Both the position numbers and the translations under genes were made by a program. From the NCBI GenBank assembly GCA_013372965.1, contig JABXIR010000152.1, positions 1 to 25,588 on the forward strand: a stretch of DNA of 25,588 nucleotides, written 5' to 3'. The stretch comes from Gammaproteobacteria bacterium. Its GTDB lineage: Bacteria > Pseudomonadota > Gammaproteobacteria > Pseudomonadales > DSM-25080. Below, piece after piece: positions 7,518 to 15,371 of this stretch. Numbering within the stretch: the first letter of the stretch is position 1; the number at the start of each line of letters is the position of its first letter. The notes under the pieces are model-generated. The model was not told where the DNA came from and searched no databases. It saw only the letters and a program-made list of their open reading frames with translations.

Positions 7518-7531
7518 CTATCTTCTGCGCC

Positions 7532-7560
7532 TTGACGCTGAGCGAATTCAAACGTATGTT
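7532..7560 (+). promoter_or_regulatory. Candidate psrA promoter
   Basis: TTGACG -35 (7532-7537) and TATGTT -10 (7555-7560) are spaced by 17 nt. The -10 lies within the palindrome at 7545-7566. It is 25 nt upstream of the psrA start. Confidence 0.6.
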
Positions 7561-7566
7561 TGAATT
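7545..7566. promoter_or_regulatory. PsrA-type operator (perfect inverted repeat)
   Basis: The 9-bp arms AATTCAAAC (7545-7553) and GTTTGAATT (7558-7566) are separated by 4 bp. The core CAAAC-N4-GTTTG fits the PsrA recognition motif described in Pseudomonas (G/CAAAC-N-GTTTG/C). It covers the -10 of the candidate promoter, as expected for autorepression. Confidence 0.75.
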
Positions 7567-7585
7567 ATCAGTTTAGAGGTGTCGT

Positions 7586-8191
7586 TTGAAAACTAAAGAC
7601 AAAATTCTCGATGTTGCCGAAGTCATGTTTTCCGAGCACGGAATCACCGAGACTTCGCTTCGAGCTATTACACAAAAGGCGGGTGTCAATATCGCGGCGG
7701 TCAATTATCACTTTGGTTCTAAGAAGAACTTAATTCAGGCGGTATTTCATCGGTTATTGGCTCGATTTTTTGACGCATACTTTGAGGCGCTTTCAGGAGC
7801 GACTTCGGTATCGAGGGAACAAGCGCTTCACGCAGCGGCTAGAGCGATTATTAATCAGCCCGATGGTCTCGATTATGGTCGGCGATTTATGAAGTTCTTG
7901 CAGGCAGCGTATGCGCAGCAACAGGCGCATCTTCGTCGCTATCTGCAAACCGAATTTCATGACGAGTACGTGCTTTTCTTAGGCCATTTGGCTGGACATG
8001 GGCTCAGTAAGTCTCAGCAGTTTGAGTTCTTTTGGCGCTTGCAATTTTTGTTGGGCGCCGTGATGTTCTCGATATCCGAGTATCGTACACTGGACGCCAT
8101 CACGGATTCAGAATACGGTCTTCGACTGGCCCAAGACTCACTGGAGTCTTTATTCGTGCCAACCGCATTAGCGATACTCGAGTCTAAGTAG
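7586..8191 (+). CDS. psrA: TetR-family regulator, PsrA-like
   Basis: This is a 201-residue TetR regulator. The N-terminal helix-turn-helix is ETSLRAITQKAGVNIAAVNYHFGSKKNLI (split here only for description: helices around residues 22-51), close to Pseudomonas PsrA, which senses long-chain fatty acids and controls beta-oxidation and rpoS. The C-terminal ligand domain is divergent. The start is TTG at 7586: AGAGGT lies 5 nt upstream, an in-frame TAG at 7574 excludes an earlier start, and the next ATG (7625) would cut into the DNA-binding domain. A PsrA-type palindrome over its promoter supports both the name and autoregulation. It is divergent from lexA, the order seen in pseudomonads, but nagZ does not follow; hpt begins 8 nt after the stop. 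Confidence 0.85.
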   Translation: MKTKDKILDVAEVMFSEHGITETSLRAITQKAGVNIAAVNYHFGSKKNLIQAVFHRLLARFFDAYFEALSGATSVSREQALHAAARAIINQPDGLDYGRRFMKFLQAAYAQQQAHLRRYLQTEFHDEYVLFLGHLAGHGLSKSQQFEFFWRLQFLLGAVMFSISEYRTLDAITDSEYGLRLAQDSLESLFVPTALAILESK

Positions 8192-8199
8192 GGTTAACA

Positions 8200-8754
8200 A
8201 TGAGTCGTATACCAAAGCAAGATGAAATAGATAACGTCATTTCTAAAGCGAGCTGTCTCTATACACTAGAGCAAGTTGATATGGCATTGGATGAACTGGC
8301 GTCGAAGTTAACCGACGAATTCGCCAATAAAAACCCAGTCATTTTAACGGTTATGACCGGAGGTATGCTGTTCTCGGGTCGACTCTTGCCTCGGTTGAAC
8401 TTTCCACTTGAAGTTGATTATCTTCATGTCACGCGTTATCAAGCCAAAATGGTGGGTGAACGTGTCCGCTGGTTGGTGCAGCCTCTGACCTCGCTGATAG
8501 GACGCCATGTTGTGATCATTGATGATATCCATGATGTCGGAGCAACGCTCGACGATATTGTTGACTATTGTTCGGAGCGCGGAGCACGTTCGATATCAAC
8601 GGTCGCACTGGTCAATAAAAATCATGACCGAAAAATTAGCGAGGTTGATTATTCGGCCCTTGATGTGCCGGATAAATTTATCTTCGGCTGTGGTATGGAT
8701 TACTTTGGTTATTGGCGAAACGCTCCAGGCATTTTCGCGTTAGATGATATTTGA
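8200..8754 (+). CDS. hpt: Hypoxanthine-guanine phosphoribosyltransferase
   Basis: The protein has 184 residues, the usual length. It salvages hypoxanthine and guanine with PRPP to make IMP and GMP in the cytosol. The PRPP-binding loop is VVIIDDIHDVGATL (residues 104-117). VMTGGMLFSGRLL is the early PPi-binding loop, and GMDYFGYWRN near the end matches the base-binding region of the proteobacterial HGPRT subgroup (IFGCGMDY). It starts 8 nt after psrA and is probably cotranscribed, placing purine salvage under the PsrA promoter. It could equally have a minor promoter inside psrA. No terminator is visible after it. Confidence 0.9.
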   Translation: MSRIPKQDEIDNVISKASCLYTLEQVDMALDELASKLTDEFANKNPVILTVMTGGMLFSGRLLPRLNFPLEVDYLHVTRYQAKMVGERVRWLVQPLTSLIGRHVVIIDDIHDVGATLDDIVDYCSERGARSISTVALVNKNHDRKISEVDYSALDVPDKFIFGCGMDYFGYWRNAPGIFALDDI

Positions 8755-8763
8755 TCTATAAAC

Positions 8764-8792
8764 TTGACATCTACTCTCGTAAATTATTCTAT
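8764..8792 (+). promoter_or_regulatory. Candidate promoter of the cold-shock gene
   Basis: A perfect TTGACA -35 (8764-8769) is followed by an AT-rich region with TTCTAT (8787-8792, 17-nt spacer) or TATTCT (8785-8790, 15-nt spacer) as the -10. The -35 is clear and the -10 is ambiguous. Confidence 0.5.
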
Positions 8793-8794
8793 GT

Positions 8795-8815
8795 AGATAG
8801 CAACTACTGCTATCT
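8795..8815 (+). promoter_or_regulatory. Leader hairpin of the cold-shock gene
   Basis: AGATAGCA (8795-8802) and TGCTATCT (8808-8815) form a perfect 8-bp stem with a 5-nt loop. It lies at or just after the expected transcription start and 41 nt before the start codon. No T run follows, so it is not a terminator. Temperature-responsive structure in the leader is a possibility by analogy with cspA-type mRNAs. Confidence 0.5.
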
Positions 8816-8856
8816 CAATGTTTATAAAAATAATAATTGTAAGAGGTGAATTTCCC

Positions 8857-9072
8857 ATGGGAGATCGTGAAGTCGGCATTGTTAAATGGTTTAACAACGC
8901 TCGTGGATTTGGTTTCATTCAACGCGAAGACGGCGAGGATGTATTCGTACATTATCGATCCATTCAGGGCGAAGGCTACAAAACCCTCGACGAAGGTCAG
9001 AGAGTCGAATATCAAATGGTGTCCAGTGATAAAGGACTTCAAGCCGAAGAGGTAACTGCCTTAGAAGCTTAA
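8857..9072 (+). CDS. Cold-shock domain protein
   Basis: This is a 71-residue single cold-shock domain, an OB fold that binds single-stranded RNA and DNA and melts mRNA structure. RNP1 is RGFGFI (16-21) and RNP2 is VFVHY (29-33); GIVKWFNNARGFGF is diagnostic. I chose the ATG at 8857 because AGAGGTGA lies 7-8 nt upstream and the family begins just before the GxVKWF motif. The in-frame ATG at 8818 would add an unlikely hydrophobic extension with no ribosome binding site. It is monocistronic with its own promoter and terminator. Which Csp paralogue it is (cspD-like or other) cannot be decided from sequence alone. Confidence 0.95.
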   Translation: MGDREVGIVKWFNNARGFGFIQREDGEDVFVHYRSIQGEGYKTLDEGQRVEYQMVSSDKGLQAEEVTALEA

Positions 9073-9102
9073 AAAAATGCCGCTTTAAGCGGCATTTTTT
9101 TT
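9072..9102. terminator. Bidirectional intrinsic terminator between csp and csiV
   Basis: ATGCCGCTT-T-AAGCGGCAT is flanked by an A7 run on the left and a T8 run on the right, so it has the stem-plus-U-run form in both directions. The csp stop codon and the csiV stop codon both touch its flanks, so the two genes share it. Confidence 0.88.
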
Positions 9103-10138
9103 ATTGTTCCATCGTTCCAAAAAATTGCTCGATTAACTCATCACGCTCGGGATACCGATGAACGTAGATAAGCACACCAAATGCGGGGTGATCGATGTAG
9201 TGTAATGTCTCAGAGCGCATGAGTCTTACTTGGTTCATCACATAGAGTTGCGTCGATATATACGATGGAGAGTCGGTTTCATCAGTGGCTTGTAAGTTGA
9301 TGAAGCCAAAGGTCGGCTCTTGTTCACTGTTGATCTCTAAAACTCGTGCGGGGGCACTCGGTAGTCGGGTTTCAGCCTGTTCGTCTAAGTTCAGTTCAAA
9401 GGTGCTAAACCAAAGATTTAACTCGGTGTGAAGTAGACGTTCACGATTAAAGGTAATCGTTCCTTCCAATTCGTAGTGATCCCCAAACTGCTGCCCGCCT
9501 TGGATGATGACGGGGTGTGCGGTGCTATTTGCTGGAACGAATTGACGCCAGCGTTTAGAGACCAGTACCCGATGGCCGGCACGTTCGAGTCGAGTTACGT
9601 CGAACGCGCGATCGGTCAGGGGTAGCTCAGTGTAATCGGCTAGGTCTCGGTAGATTGATGTCAGATCGTCGAGTACCACGATTTGGCTTTGTTCTTCTGC
9701 GGTGAGAGCGAAGTTAATGCCAAGATTGTTGAGGTATTTCTGGTAGACCTCACGTGCCTGTTGTGCGACAGAGTAGGGAATGGCAAGTCGTGTTTCCGGT
9801 TCCACCTCACTATCGATGGGTAGAACGGAGGCTGTTTCTTGCTCACCGTCAGGCAGCTGTCCATCCTCAAGAGCATCCGTTGGAGTCACCGCCGCAGACT
9901 GTAGCGTCTGACGCATAATTTCTTCTGGCGAGTAAACGTAAATAGCGTTTGTCGGGTATCGCACTTCAGGCGATTGTGGCCAGCTTTCACTTGCGATATC
10001 TGCTTGACGACCCTGCGTAAAAACAACGACCTCAATGTCGTACCAATCGTTGTTAGTTTGCGCGTTTGCAGTGAGTGATGCCGTGAGGGCACACGTGATG
10101 CTATAGAGGACGAAGAAACGTTTTAATGGTTGATTCAT
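9101..10138 (-). CDS. csiV: CsiV-family periplasmic protein
   Basis: The protein has 345 residues. It starts at the ATG at 10138, whose A is shared with the mfd stop (TAATG). The upstream in-frame ATG at 10171 lies inside mfd and would spoil the signal peptide. Residues 1-27 are a signal peptide (basic start QPLKR, hydrophobic core, cleavage after TANA). The mature protein begins with WYDIEVVVFTQ, the hallmark of the CsiV family, annotated as peptidoglycan-binding. A similar gene follows mfd in pseudomonads (PA3003). The TITFNRERLLHTELNLWF segment and the C-terminal HPAFGVLIYVHRYP are also family-like. The role is in the envelope; the molecular mechanism is uncertain. Confidence 0.85.
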   Translation of the reverse strand: MNQPLKRFFVLYSITCALTASLTANAQTNNDWYDIEVVVFTQGRQADIASESWPQSPEVRYPTNAIYVYSPEEIMRQTLQSAAVTPTDALEDGQLPDGEQETASVLPIDSEVEPETRLAIPYSVAQQAREVYQKYLNNLGINFALTAEEQSQIVVLDDLTSIYRDLADYTELPLTDRAFDVTRLERAGHRVLVSKRWRQFVPANSTAHPVIIQGGQQFGDHYELEGTITFNRERLLHTELNLWFSTFELNLDEQAETRLPSAPARVLEINSEQEPTFGFINLQATDETDSPSYISTQLYVMNQVRLMRSETLHYIDHPAFGVLIYVHRYPERDELIEQFFGTMEQ

Positions 10139-13100
10139 TAGCTGAGTGCTTCCAAAAGTTGATGAGCCCAATCGATTCGCTCAGTGACTGAAGGCAATGA
10201 TAAACTGAAGCGCAACTCATTGGCACCCTGAAGCTTAAATACATTTGGCTGTTCTTGAACGAGCGTCACAAGCTTAAGCGGTTCGACTTGTGTGTGTGTA
10301 TTAAATATGACTTTGCCAGAGGTTTGACCGATGTTTAATTTCGCGACTCCAAGTGCCTCGCATACTTGTCTGACACGATGGATCTCAAACAGTGTTTTGA
10401 GTTGCGGCGGTAATAATCCAAAGCGATCGATGAGCTCGATTTGCAGCTGGTCGAGCTCTTTTTGATTGGTCGCATTACCAATCCGTTTGTACATCACTAA
10501 GCGTTCATTGGTATCGAAAATGTAGTCGTCTGGTATCAGTGCTGCACACCCCAGATCAATCTCGCCGGTCGTTTCAAGCGGTGTGTCTAGCGAAGGTGTT
10601 CGTCCCGCACGCAAATCTGCCACGGCTTGCTCAAGTAAATCCATATACATGGTAAGACCGACACTCTGAATTTGGCCACTCTGTTGATCGCCTAAAAGCT
10701 CACCTGCGCCTCGAATCTCAAGATCGTGTGTTGCAAGTGTAAAGCCGGCCCCGAGCTCTGTCGTTTGTGAGATTGCTTCGAGTCTACGTTGAGCATCTTT
10801 GCTGAGGCTTTTCCAAGAAGGGGTAATTAAGTAGGCGTAAGCTTGGTGGTGGCTTCGCCCAACGCGGCCTCGTAATTGATGTAATTGCGCGATACCGAGT
10901 TTGTCTGCGCGATCCATGATGATGGTGTTGGCATTGGGAACATCAATTCCAGTTTCGATGATGGTAGTGCATACCAATACGTTGGTACGCCTATGATAAA
11001 AATCGCTCATCACTTGCTCGAGCTCACGCTCTCGCATTTGTCCATGGCCGATACCTACACGAGCTTCTGGAATGAGTTCTTGTAAATCAAATGCCGTTCG
11101 GTCAATGGTTTGTACGTCGTTATGTAGAAAGTAAACCTGTCCACCGCGCATAAGCTCTCGAAGGACCGCTTCTTTGATGAGACGATTATCACGCTCTCGA
11201 ACGAATGTGTTAATGCGCAGTCGCCGCGCAGGCGGCGTCGCGATAATCGACAGATCACGCATTCCGTTCATAGCGAGATTCAGTGTGCGCGGAATTGGTG
11301 TAGCTGTCATGGTTAAAATGTCGACTTGCGCACGAAGCTTTTTAATTTGCTCTTTCTGACGAACACCAAAGCGGTGCTCCTCATCGATGATTAGCAACCC
11401 GAGATCATCGAACTTTATGTCAGGCTGCAGTAGTTTATGAGTTCCGATCAAAATGTCGACTTGGCCAGATTTGAGTTGCTCGAGCGTCTCGTTAACGACC
11501 TTAGTGCTTTGGAATCGAGAAACCACCTCGACCTTTACGGGCCAATCTTTAAATCGGTCAACGAAGTTTTGAGCGTGCTGTTGAGCTAGCAGGGTGGTCG
11601 GCACCAACACGGCAACTTGCTTACCGCCGTGTACTGCGACAAATGCGGCTCGCATCGCGACTTCTGTTTTACCAAAACCGACATCACCACAAACCAAGCG
11701 GTCCATCGGTTGATCTCTCGTCATATCGGCCACGACTGCGTTAATCGCTTTTGATTGGTCTGGCGTTTCCTCGTATGGAAACTCCGCACTGAACTGCGCG
11801 AGTGCTTTACCGGGATGAGGGAACTTATGTCCGCGCTTAGCCTCACGTCGCGCGTAGATATTGAGTAGTTCAGCCGCCGCGTCGTAAGCTTTTTCTGCTG
11901 CTTTGCGTTTAGCTGTATTCCACGTATCGCTTCCGAGCTTATGTAACGGGGCGTGGTCTTTGTCGGGTCCTGAATAGCGAGAGATCAGGTGCAGCGACGA
12001 TACCGGAAGGAACAGATGTGAGCTGCCTGCGTATTCGAGTTTCACGAATTCGTGCTTTTCGTTGTCGATCTCGAGAGTTTCTAAGCCGAGGTAGCGCCCA
12101 ATACCGTGCTCAATGTGTACTACGGGGTCGCTGAGGTTCAGCTGGCTTAAATCGCGAATAATCAGGCTGTCGTCAGTGGACTGCGAGTTTCGGCGTCGAG
12201 ATTGTCGAACCTGTCGACCGTAGAGCTCGGCGTCGGTTAATAGCGTCAAGCTCGGTTGCTGACTTACGAGTCCGACCTCGAGCGGAGACGCCATGATGTA
12301 AACACTGTCAGTTCCATACTCAACATCATGTAGGTGGCTAAGCGTGTTCGAACTGATACCACCTCGGCGTAGCTGCTCGGCAACCACCTCGCGCTGACCC
12401 TCAGAATCGCAACTAATAACAATTGGCTTTGGCGCGCTGATAATGAAGTGCTTTAACTGCGCAAGCGGTTCCTCTTTTCGGGCATCGATAGAGGCCTCAC
12501 GTGTCGCTGGTTCTGATGCATTGATTTCTTTCAGCGCCGCACGCGGATACTGCTTAGTTTTTGACAACACCACCTCAACGGGGTGGAACGCCTCACTCGG
12601 TTTTAAAATAGGCCGCTGCTGATCGCCACTGAACTGCTCGTATCGCTCAGTGATATCTTTCCAGTAGTTTTCGACCGCTTTGGTAACGTCACCTACGAAC
12701 AGGAGTCGGCAGTTATCGGGTAAATAATCGAATAAGGTTGCCGTTTCCTCGAAAAATAGACTTAAAAAGTACTCTAGGCCTGGCGTTGATATGCCCGATA
12801 TCACGTCCTTGTACATCGACACTTGGTTGAAATCGATGGTTGGGAAAGCTTCATGCCAGCGCTCTTCGAAACACATCCGATGCGATCGATCGAGCGGTAT
12901 TTCGTGAGCTGGTAATAACGAAACGGCTTCGACTTTGTCGACGGTGATTTGGGTTTCCGCATCGAAACTCCGCAATTCGTCGATCTCGTCGTCGAATAAA
13001 TCGATGCGAATCGGTCGCTCAGTACCCATTGGGAAGATGTCAATAATGCTTCCGCGGAATGCCACTTGGCCGTGATCACGGACGGTCTCTACAAATTGGT

Positions 13101-13548
13101 AGCCCGAGCGTTGTAGGCGTTTGCGAAAGGTGTCGGCTTCAATCGTTTCACCGACCGCTAAATTGAGCGCGCGACCCTCGATATAATCATTGGGAGCGAG
13201 TCGTTGCAGCAGCGACGTCGCGGGAACGACGACCGCACCGTTTGTGATAGAGGGCAGGTTGTTAAGCGTACGAATTCGATCCGAGATGATATCAGGGTGG
13301 GGTGAAAACTGATCGTACGGGAGTGTCTCCCAGTCAGGGAAATTCAGCACCGAGTAGGACGCTTGTGATAACCATTTCAGCTCGTTGGTTAAGCGAAGAG
13401 ACAGCGTGGCGTCACTACAAATTACAACTAGCGGTGCAGTTGCGCTTTGCAGGTAATCGTCAATACTGATGGGCAGCGCAGCGCCAGTTACGGCGGGCCA
13501 GTTTGCCACGCGTGACGATTGATCAAAATTTGGGAATTTAAACTGCAT
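10138..13548 (-). CDS. mfd: Transcription-repair coupling factor Mfd
   Basis: The protein has 1136 residues, normal for Mfd. It releases RNA polymerase stalled at DNA lesions and recruits UvrA. The N-terminal third is the UvrB-like module (LPYDQFSPHPDIISDRIRTL). The RNA polymerase-interacting domain lies around residues 475-545 (VHIEHGIGRYLGLE, NEKHEFVKLEYAG). The RecG-like translocase follows with Walker A GDVGFGKTE (about 619), the Walker B box DEEHRFG (about 721), TATPIPRTL, and the TRG-type segment QLRGRVGRS. The C-terminal TRCF domain closes the protein. The stop overlaps the csiV start, giving translational coupling. It is divergent from gap, with a 163-nt intergenic region. I see no strong -10/-35 pair for mfd. 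Confidence 0.98.
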   Translation of the reverse strand: MQFKFPNFDQSSRVANWPAVTGAALPISIDDYLQSATAPLVVICSDATLSLRLTNELKWLSQASYSVLNFPDWETLPYDQFSPHPDIISDRIRTLNNLPSITNGAVVVPATSLLQRLAPNDYIEGRALNLAVGETIEADTFRKRLQRSGYQFVETVRDHGQVAFRGSIIDIFPMGTERPIRIDLFDDEIDELRSFDAETQITVDKVEAVSLLPAHEIPLDRSHRMCFEERWHEAFPTIDFNQVSMYKDVISGISTPGLEYFLSLFFEETATLFDYLPDNCRLLFVGDVTKAVENYWKDITERYEQFSGDQQRPILKPSEAFHPVEVVLSKTKQYPRAALKEINASEPATREASIDARKEEPLAQLKHFIISAPKPIVISCDSEGQREVVAEQLRRGGISSNTLSHLHDVEYGTDSVYIMASPLEVGLVSQQPSLTLLTDAELYGRQVRQSRRRNSQSTDDSLIIRDLSQLNLSDPVVHIEHGIGRYLGLETLEIDNEKHEFVKLEYAGSSHLFLPVSSLHLISRYSGPDKDHAPLHKLGSDTWNTAKRKAAEKAYDAAAELLNIYARREAKRGHKFPHPGKALAQFSAEFPYEETPDQSKAINAVVADMTRDQPMDRLVCGDVGFGKTEVAMRAAFVAVHGGKQVAVLVPTTLLAQQHAQNFVDRFKDWPVKVEVVSRFQSTKVVNETLEQLKSGQVDILIGTHKLLQPDIKFDDLGLLIIDEEHRFGVRQKEQIKKLRAQVDILTMTATPIPRTLNLAMNGMRDLSIIATPPARRLRINTFVRERDNRLIKEAVLRELMRGGQVYFLHNDVQTIDRTAFDLQELIPEARVGIGHGQMRERELEQVMSDFYHRRTNVLVCTTIIETGIDVPNANTIIMDRADKLGIAQLHQLRGRVGRSHHQAYAYLITPSWKSLSKDAQRRLEAISQTTELGAGFTLATHDLEIRGAGELLGDQQSGQIQSVGLTMYMDLLEQAVADLRAGRTPSLDTPLETTGEIDLGCAALIPDDYIFDTNERLVMYKRIGNATNQKELDQLQIELIDRFGLLPPQLKTLFEIHRVRQVCEALGVAKLNIGQTSGKVIFNTHTQVEPLKLVTLVQEQPNVFKLQGANELRFSLSLPSVTERIDWAHQLLEALS

Positions 13549-13639
13549 CGGCTTCGTAGGTCTTTCATGTAGTAGTTTGTGTTATGCGGAGTTTATCATT
13601 TTTACTAAATCGTCATAAGTGAAATAAATGCCTATTTTC

Positions 13640-13668
13640 TTGAACGTCTCGAGGGTTAAAAAGATAAT
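13640..13668 (+). promoter_or_regulatory. Candidate gap promoter
   Basis: TTGAAC -35 (13640-13645) and GATAAT -10 (13663-13668) with a 17-nt spacer, a good sigma-70 match. It predicts a leader of about 37 nt before the ATG at 13712. Confidence 0.65.
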
Positions 13669-13711
13669 TGATCCATACATTTTCCACACTCATAACCCAA
13701 AAGGTATCGTA

Positions 13712-15169
13712 ATGACAGATAACCGCCCTGTACCAAGTGATTACTTCCAAGACTGGAAAGCTCGTGAAGCCCTCGCTGAAGGCATGATCCCAGTAGTGGG
13801 TAAGCTTTACCGTGAAAAGAACGTAAAGTGCTACATCTACGGCCGTGCGCTGGTTAATAAGTCGGTGATTGACATCATGAAGGCACACCGTTTTGTGCGT
13901 CAGATCGAACACAACGAACTGTCTGAATTTGATACCTTTGCGGTACTTGAGTATCTCGCGAAACAAGATTTGTCGTACAGTCACATCGATATCGGCCGCT
14001 TGGCGGTTGGGTTCATGAACGACAAGTCGGGTCAAAGCCTAGAAGAGTACATTCAGAAACATCTCGATGCGCGTTTGAATACCGCTAAGAAGCCAATCGA
14101 TGAGCCGCGTGACGTTGTGCTCTACGGTTTTGGTCGAATTGGTCGCTTGATGGCTCGTTTGTTGATCGAAAAGACGGGTGGTGGTGATGTTCTTCGTCTT
14201 AAAGCTGTAGTGGTTCGTCCTGGTGGTGAGGGTGACCTCATTAAGCGTGCTTCGTTGCTTCGTCGCGATTCAGTGCACGGTTCGTTCAAAGGCACGATCC
14301 GCGTGGACGAAGAAAACAACCGTCTGATCTGTAATGGCAACCCAATTCAATTCATCTATGCGAACTCGCCAGACGAAATCAACTACAACGAATTCGGTAT
14401 CGACAACGCAATTTTGGTCGACAACACAGGTAAGTGGCGTGATGAAGAGGGGCTAGGTCTTCACCTTAAGTCGAAAGGTATCTCTCAGGTTCTTCTTACT
14501 GCGCCGGGTAAAGGCGATGTTAAGAATATCGTTTATGGTATCAACCATGAGTCAATCGAGCCAGGTGACAAAATCGTTTCGGCCGCATCGTGCACGACCA
14601 ACGCGATTGTTCCGGTGCTCAGCTCTATGATGGACGAATATGGTGTCGCGTGTGGTCACGTAGAAACCGTCCATGCGTTCACGAATGACCAAAACTTGAT
14701 CGATAACTTCCACAAGGCAGAGCGTCGTGGTCGTGCGGCACCATTGAACATGGTTCTAACTGAGACGGGTGCTGCGAAGGCGGTAGCGAAAGCGCTTCCT
14801 GAACTGAAAGGCAAGTTAACCGGCAACGCGATTCGCGTTCCAACGCCAAACGTATCAATGGCGATTTTGAACTTGACGCTCGAAAAAGAAACCACGAAAG
14901 AAGAGCTTAACGAATTTATGCGTAATGTCTCGTTGCACTCGAATCTTCGCAAGCAGATCGACTACACCGATTCTCCAGACGTCGTGTCATCTGACTTCGT
15001 TGGAACTCGCACTGCATGTATCTTCGACGCTAAGGCGACCATCGTAAATGGCAAAAATGTTGTTCTTTACTGCTGGTACGACAACGAGTTCGGCTATTCA
15101 TGTCAGGTTCATCGTATCGTTGAACGTCTCGCTGGCGTTCAGTACGACGTGATTCCGAAGGATCAGTAA
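13712..15169 (+). CDS. gap: Glyceraldehyde-3-phosphate dehydrogenase, long form
   Basis: The protein has 485 residues, about 150 longer than classical GapA. The start is the ATG at 13712 with AAGG upstream (13701-13704). The longer ORF from 13628 runs through the promoter and is not used. Residues 1-130 form an N-terminal extension typical of this GAPDH subgroup, found in pseudomonads (PA3001) and marine gammaproteobacteria. The NAD-binding motif VVLYGFGRIGR is at about 135-145, and the catalytic cysteine is C294 in AASCTTNAI. It oxidises glyceraldehyde-3-phosphate to 1,3-bisphosphoglycerate; coenzyme preference and direction are not clear from sequence. Arginine codons are nearly all CGT/CGC, unlike mfd, which suggests high expression. 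It has its own promoter and terminator. Confidence 0.93.
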   Translation: MTDNRPVPSDYFQDWKAREALAEGMIPVVGKLYREKNVKCYIYGRALVNKSVIDIMKAHRFVRQIEHNELSEFDTFAVLEYLAKQDLSYSHIDIGRLAVGFMNDKSGQSLEEYIQKHLDARLNTAKKPIDEPRDVVLYGFGRIGRLMARLLIEKTGGGDVLRLKAVVVRPGGEGDLIKRASLLRRDSVHGSFKGTIRVDEENNRLICNGNPIQFIYANSPDEINYNEFGIDNAILVDNTGKWRDEEGLGLHLKSKGISQVLLTAPGKGDVKNIVYGINHESIEPGDKIVSAASCTTNAIVPVLSSMMDEYGVACGHVETVHAFTNDQNLIDNFHKAERRGRAAPLNMVLTETGAAKAVAKALPELKGKLTGNAIRVPTPNVSMAILNLTLEKETTKEELNEFMRNVSLHSNLRKQIDYTDSPDVVSSDFVGTRTACIFDAKATIVNGKNVVLYCWYDNEFGYSCQVHRIVERLAGVQYDVIPKDQ

Positions 15170-15202
15170 TCGCTGGATTACCAAACTTAATGGTGTGAAT
15201 AA

Positions 15203-15247
15203 CGGCAATTGTACTGGAAACTTTTGACGAGTCTCTTTACAATGCCG
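15203..15247 (+). repeat. Bulged inverted repeat in the gap 3' region
   Basis: CGGCAATTGTA (15203-15213) pairs with TACAATGCCG (15238-15247) except for one bulged A, enclosing a 24-nt loop. It lies between the gap stop and the terminator. The function is unknown. Confidence 0.45.
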
Positions 15248-15261
15248 ACGATTCAATTTCG

Positions 15262-15297
15262 AGTCGAAGTGGGATTGTCTCACTTCGACTTTGTTTT
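15262..15297 (+). terminator. Intrinsic terminator of gap
   Basis: AGTCGAAGTG (15262-15271) pairs with CACTTCGACT (15281-15290). Three further inner pairs, one of them G-U, leave a 3-nt loop, so the stem is about 13 bp. The run TTTGTTTT follows. It separates gap from the nqr operon. Confidence 0.85.
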
Positions 15298-15319
15298 ATA
15301 AGGTATTAGGGCATTTTGG

Positions 15320-15328
15320 TGCTAATAT
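15320..15328 (+). promoter_or_regulatory. Candidate extended -10 of the nqr operon
   Basis: TG-C-TAATAT lies 44 nt before the nqrA ATG and downstream of the gap terminator. No convincing -35 is present at the right distance. A promoter must lie between 15298 and 15371 if gap transcription stops at the terminator; this is the best candidate. Confidence 0.3.
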
Positions 15329-15371
15329 TTTAGAGGCATTTTTTTAATCTCAACTTGTTAGGTAGAGACGT

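Noticed and set aside
8815..9042. 75-codon ORF antisense to the cold-shock gene
   Set aside because: It mirrors the cold-shock CDS, which is certain. Such antisense frames are common for this gene family and no ribosome binding site was seen.
13613..14035. 140-codon ORF antisense to the start of gap
   Set aside because: It lies opposite the gap promoter and 5' coding part, has no ribosome binding site or family resemblance, and its openness is explained by codon bias in gap.
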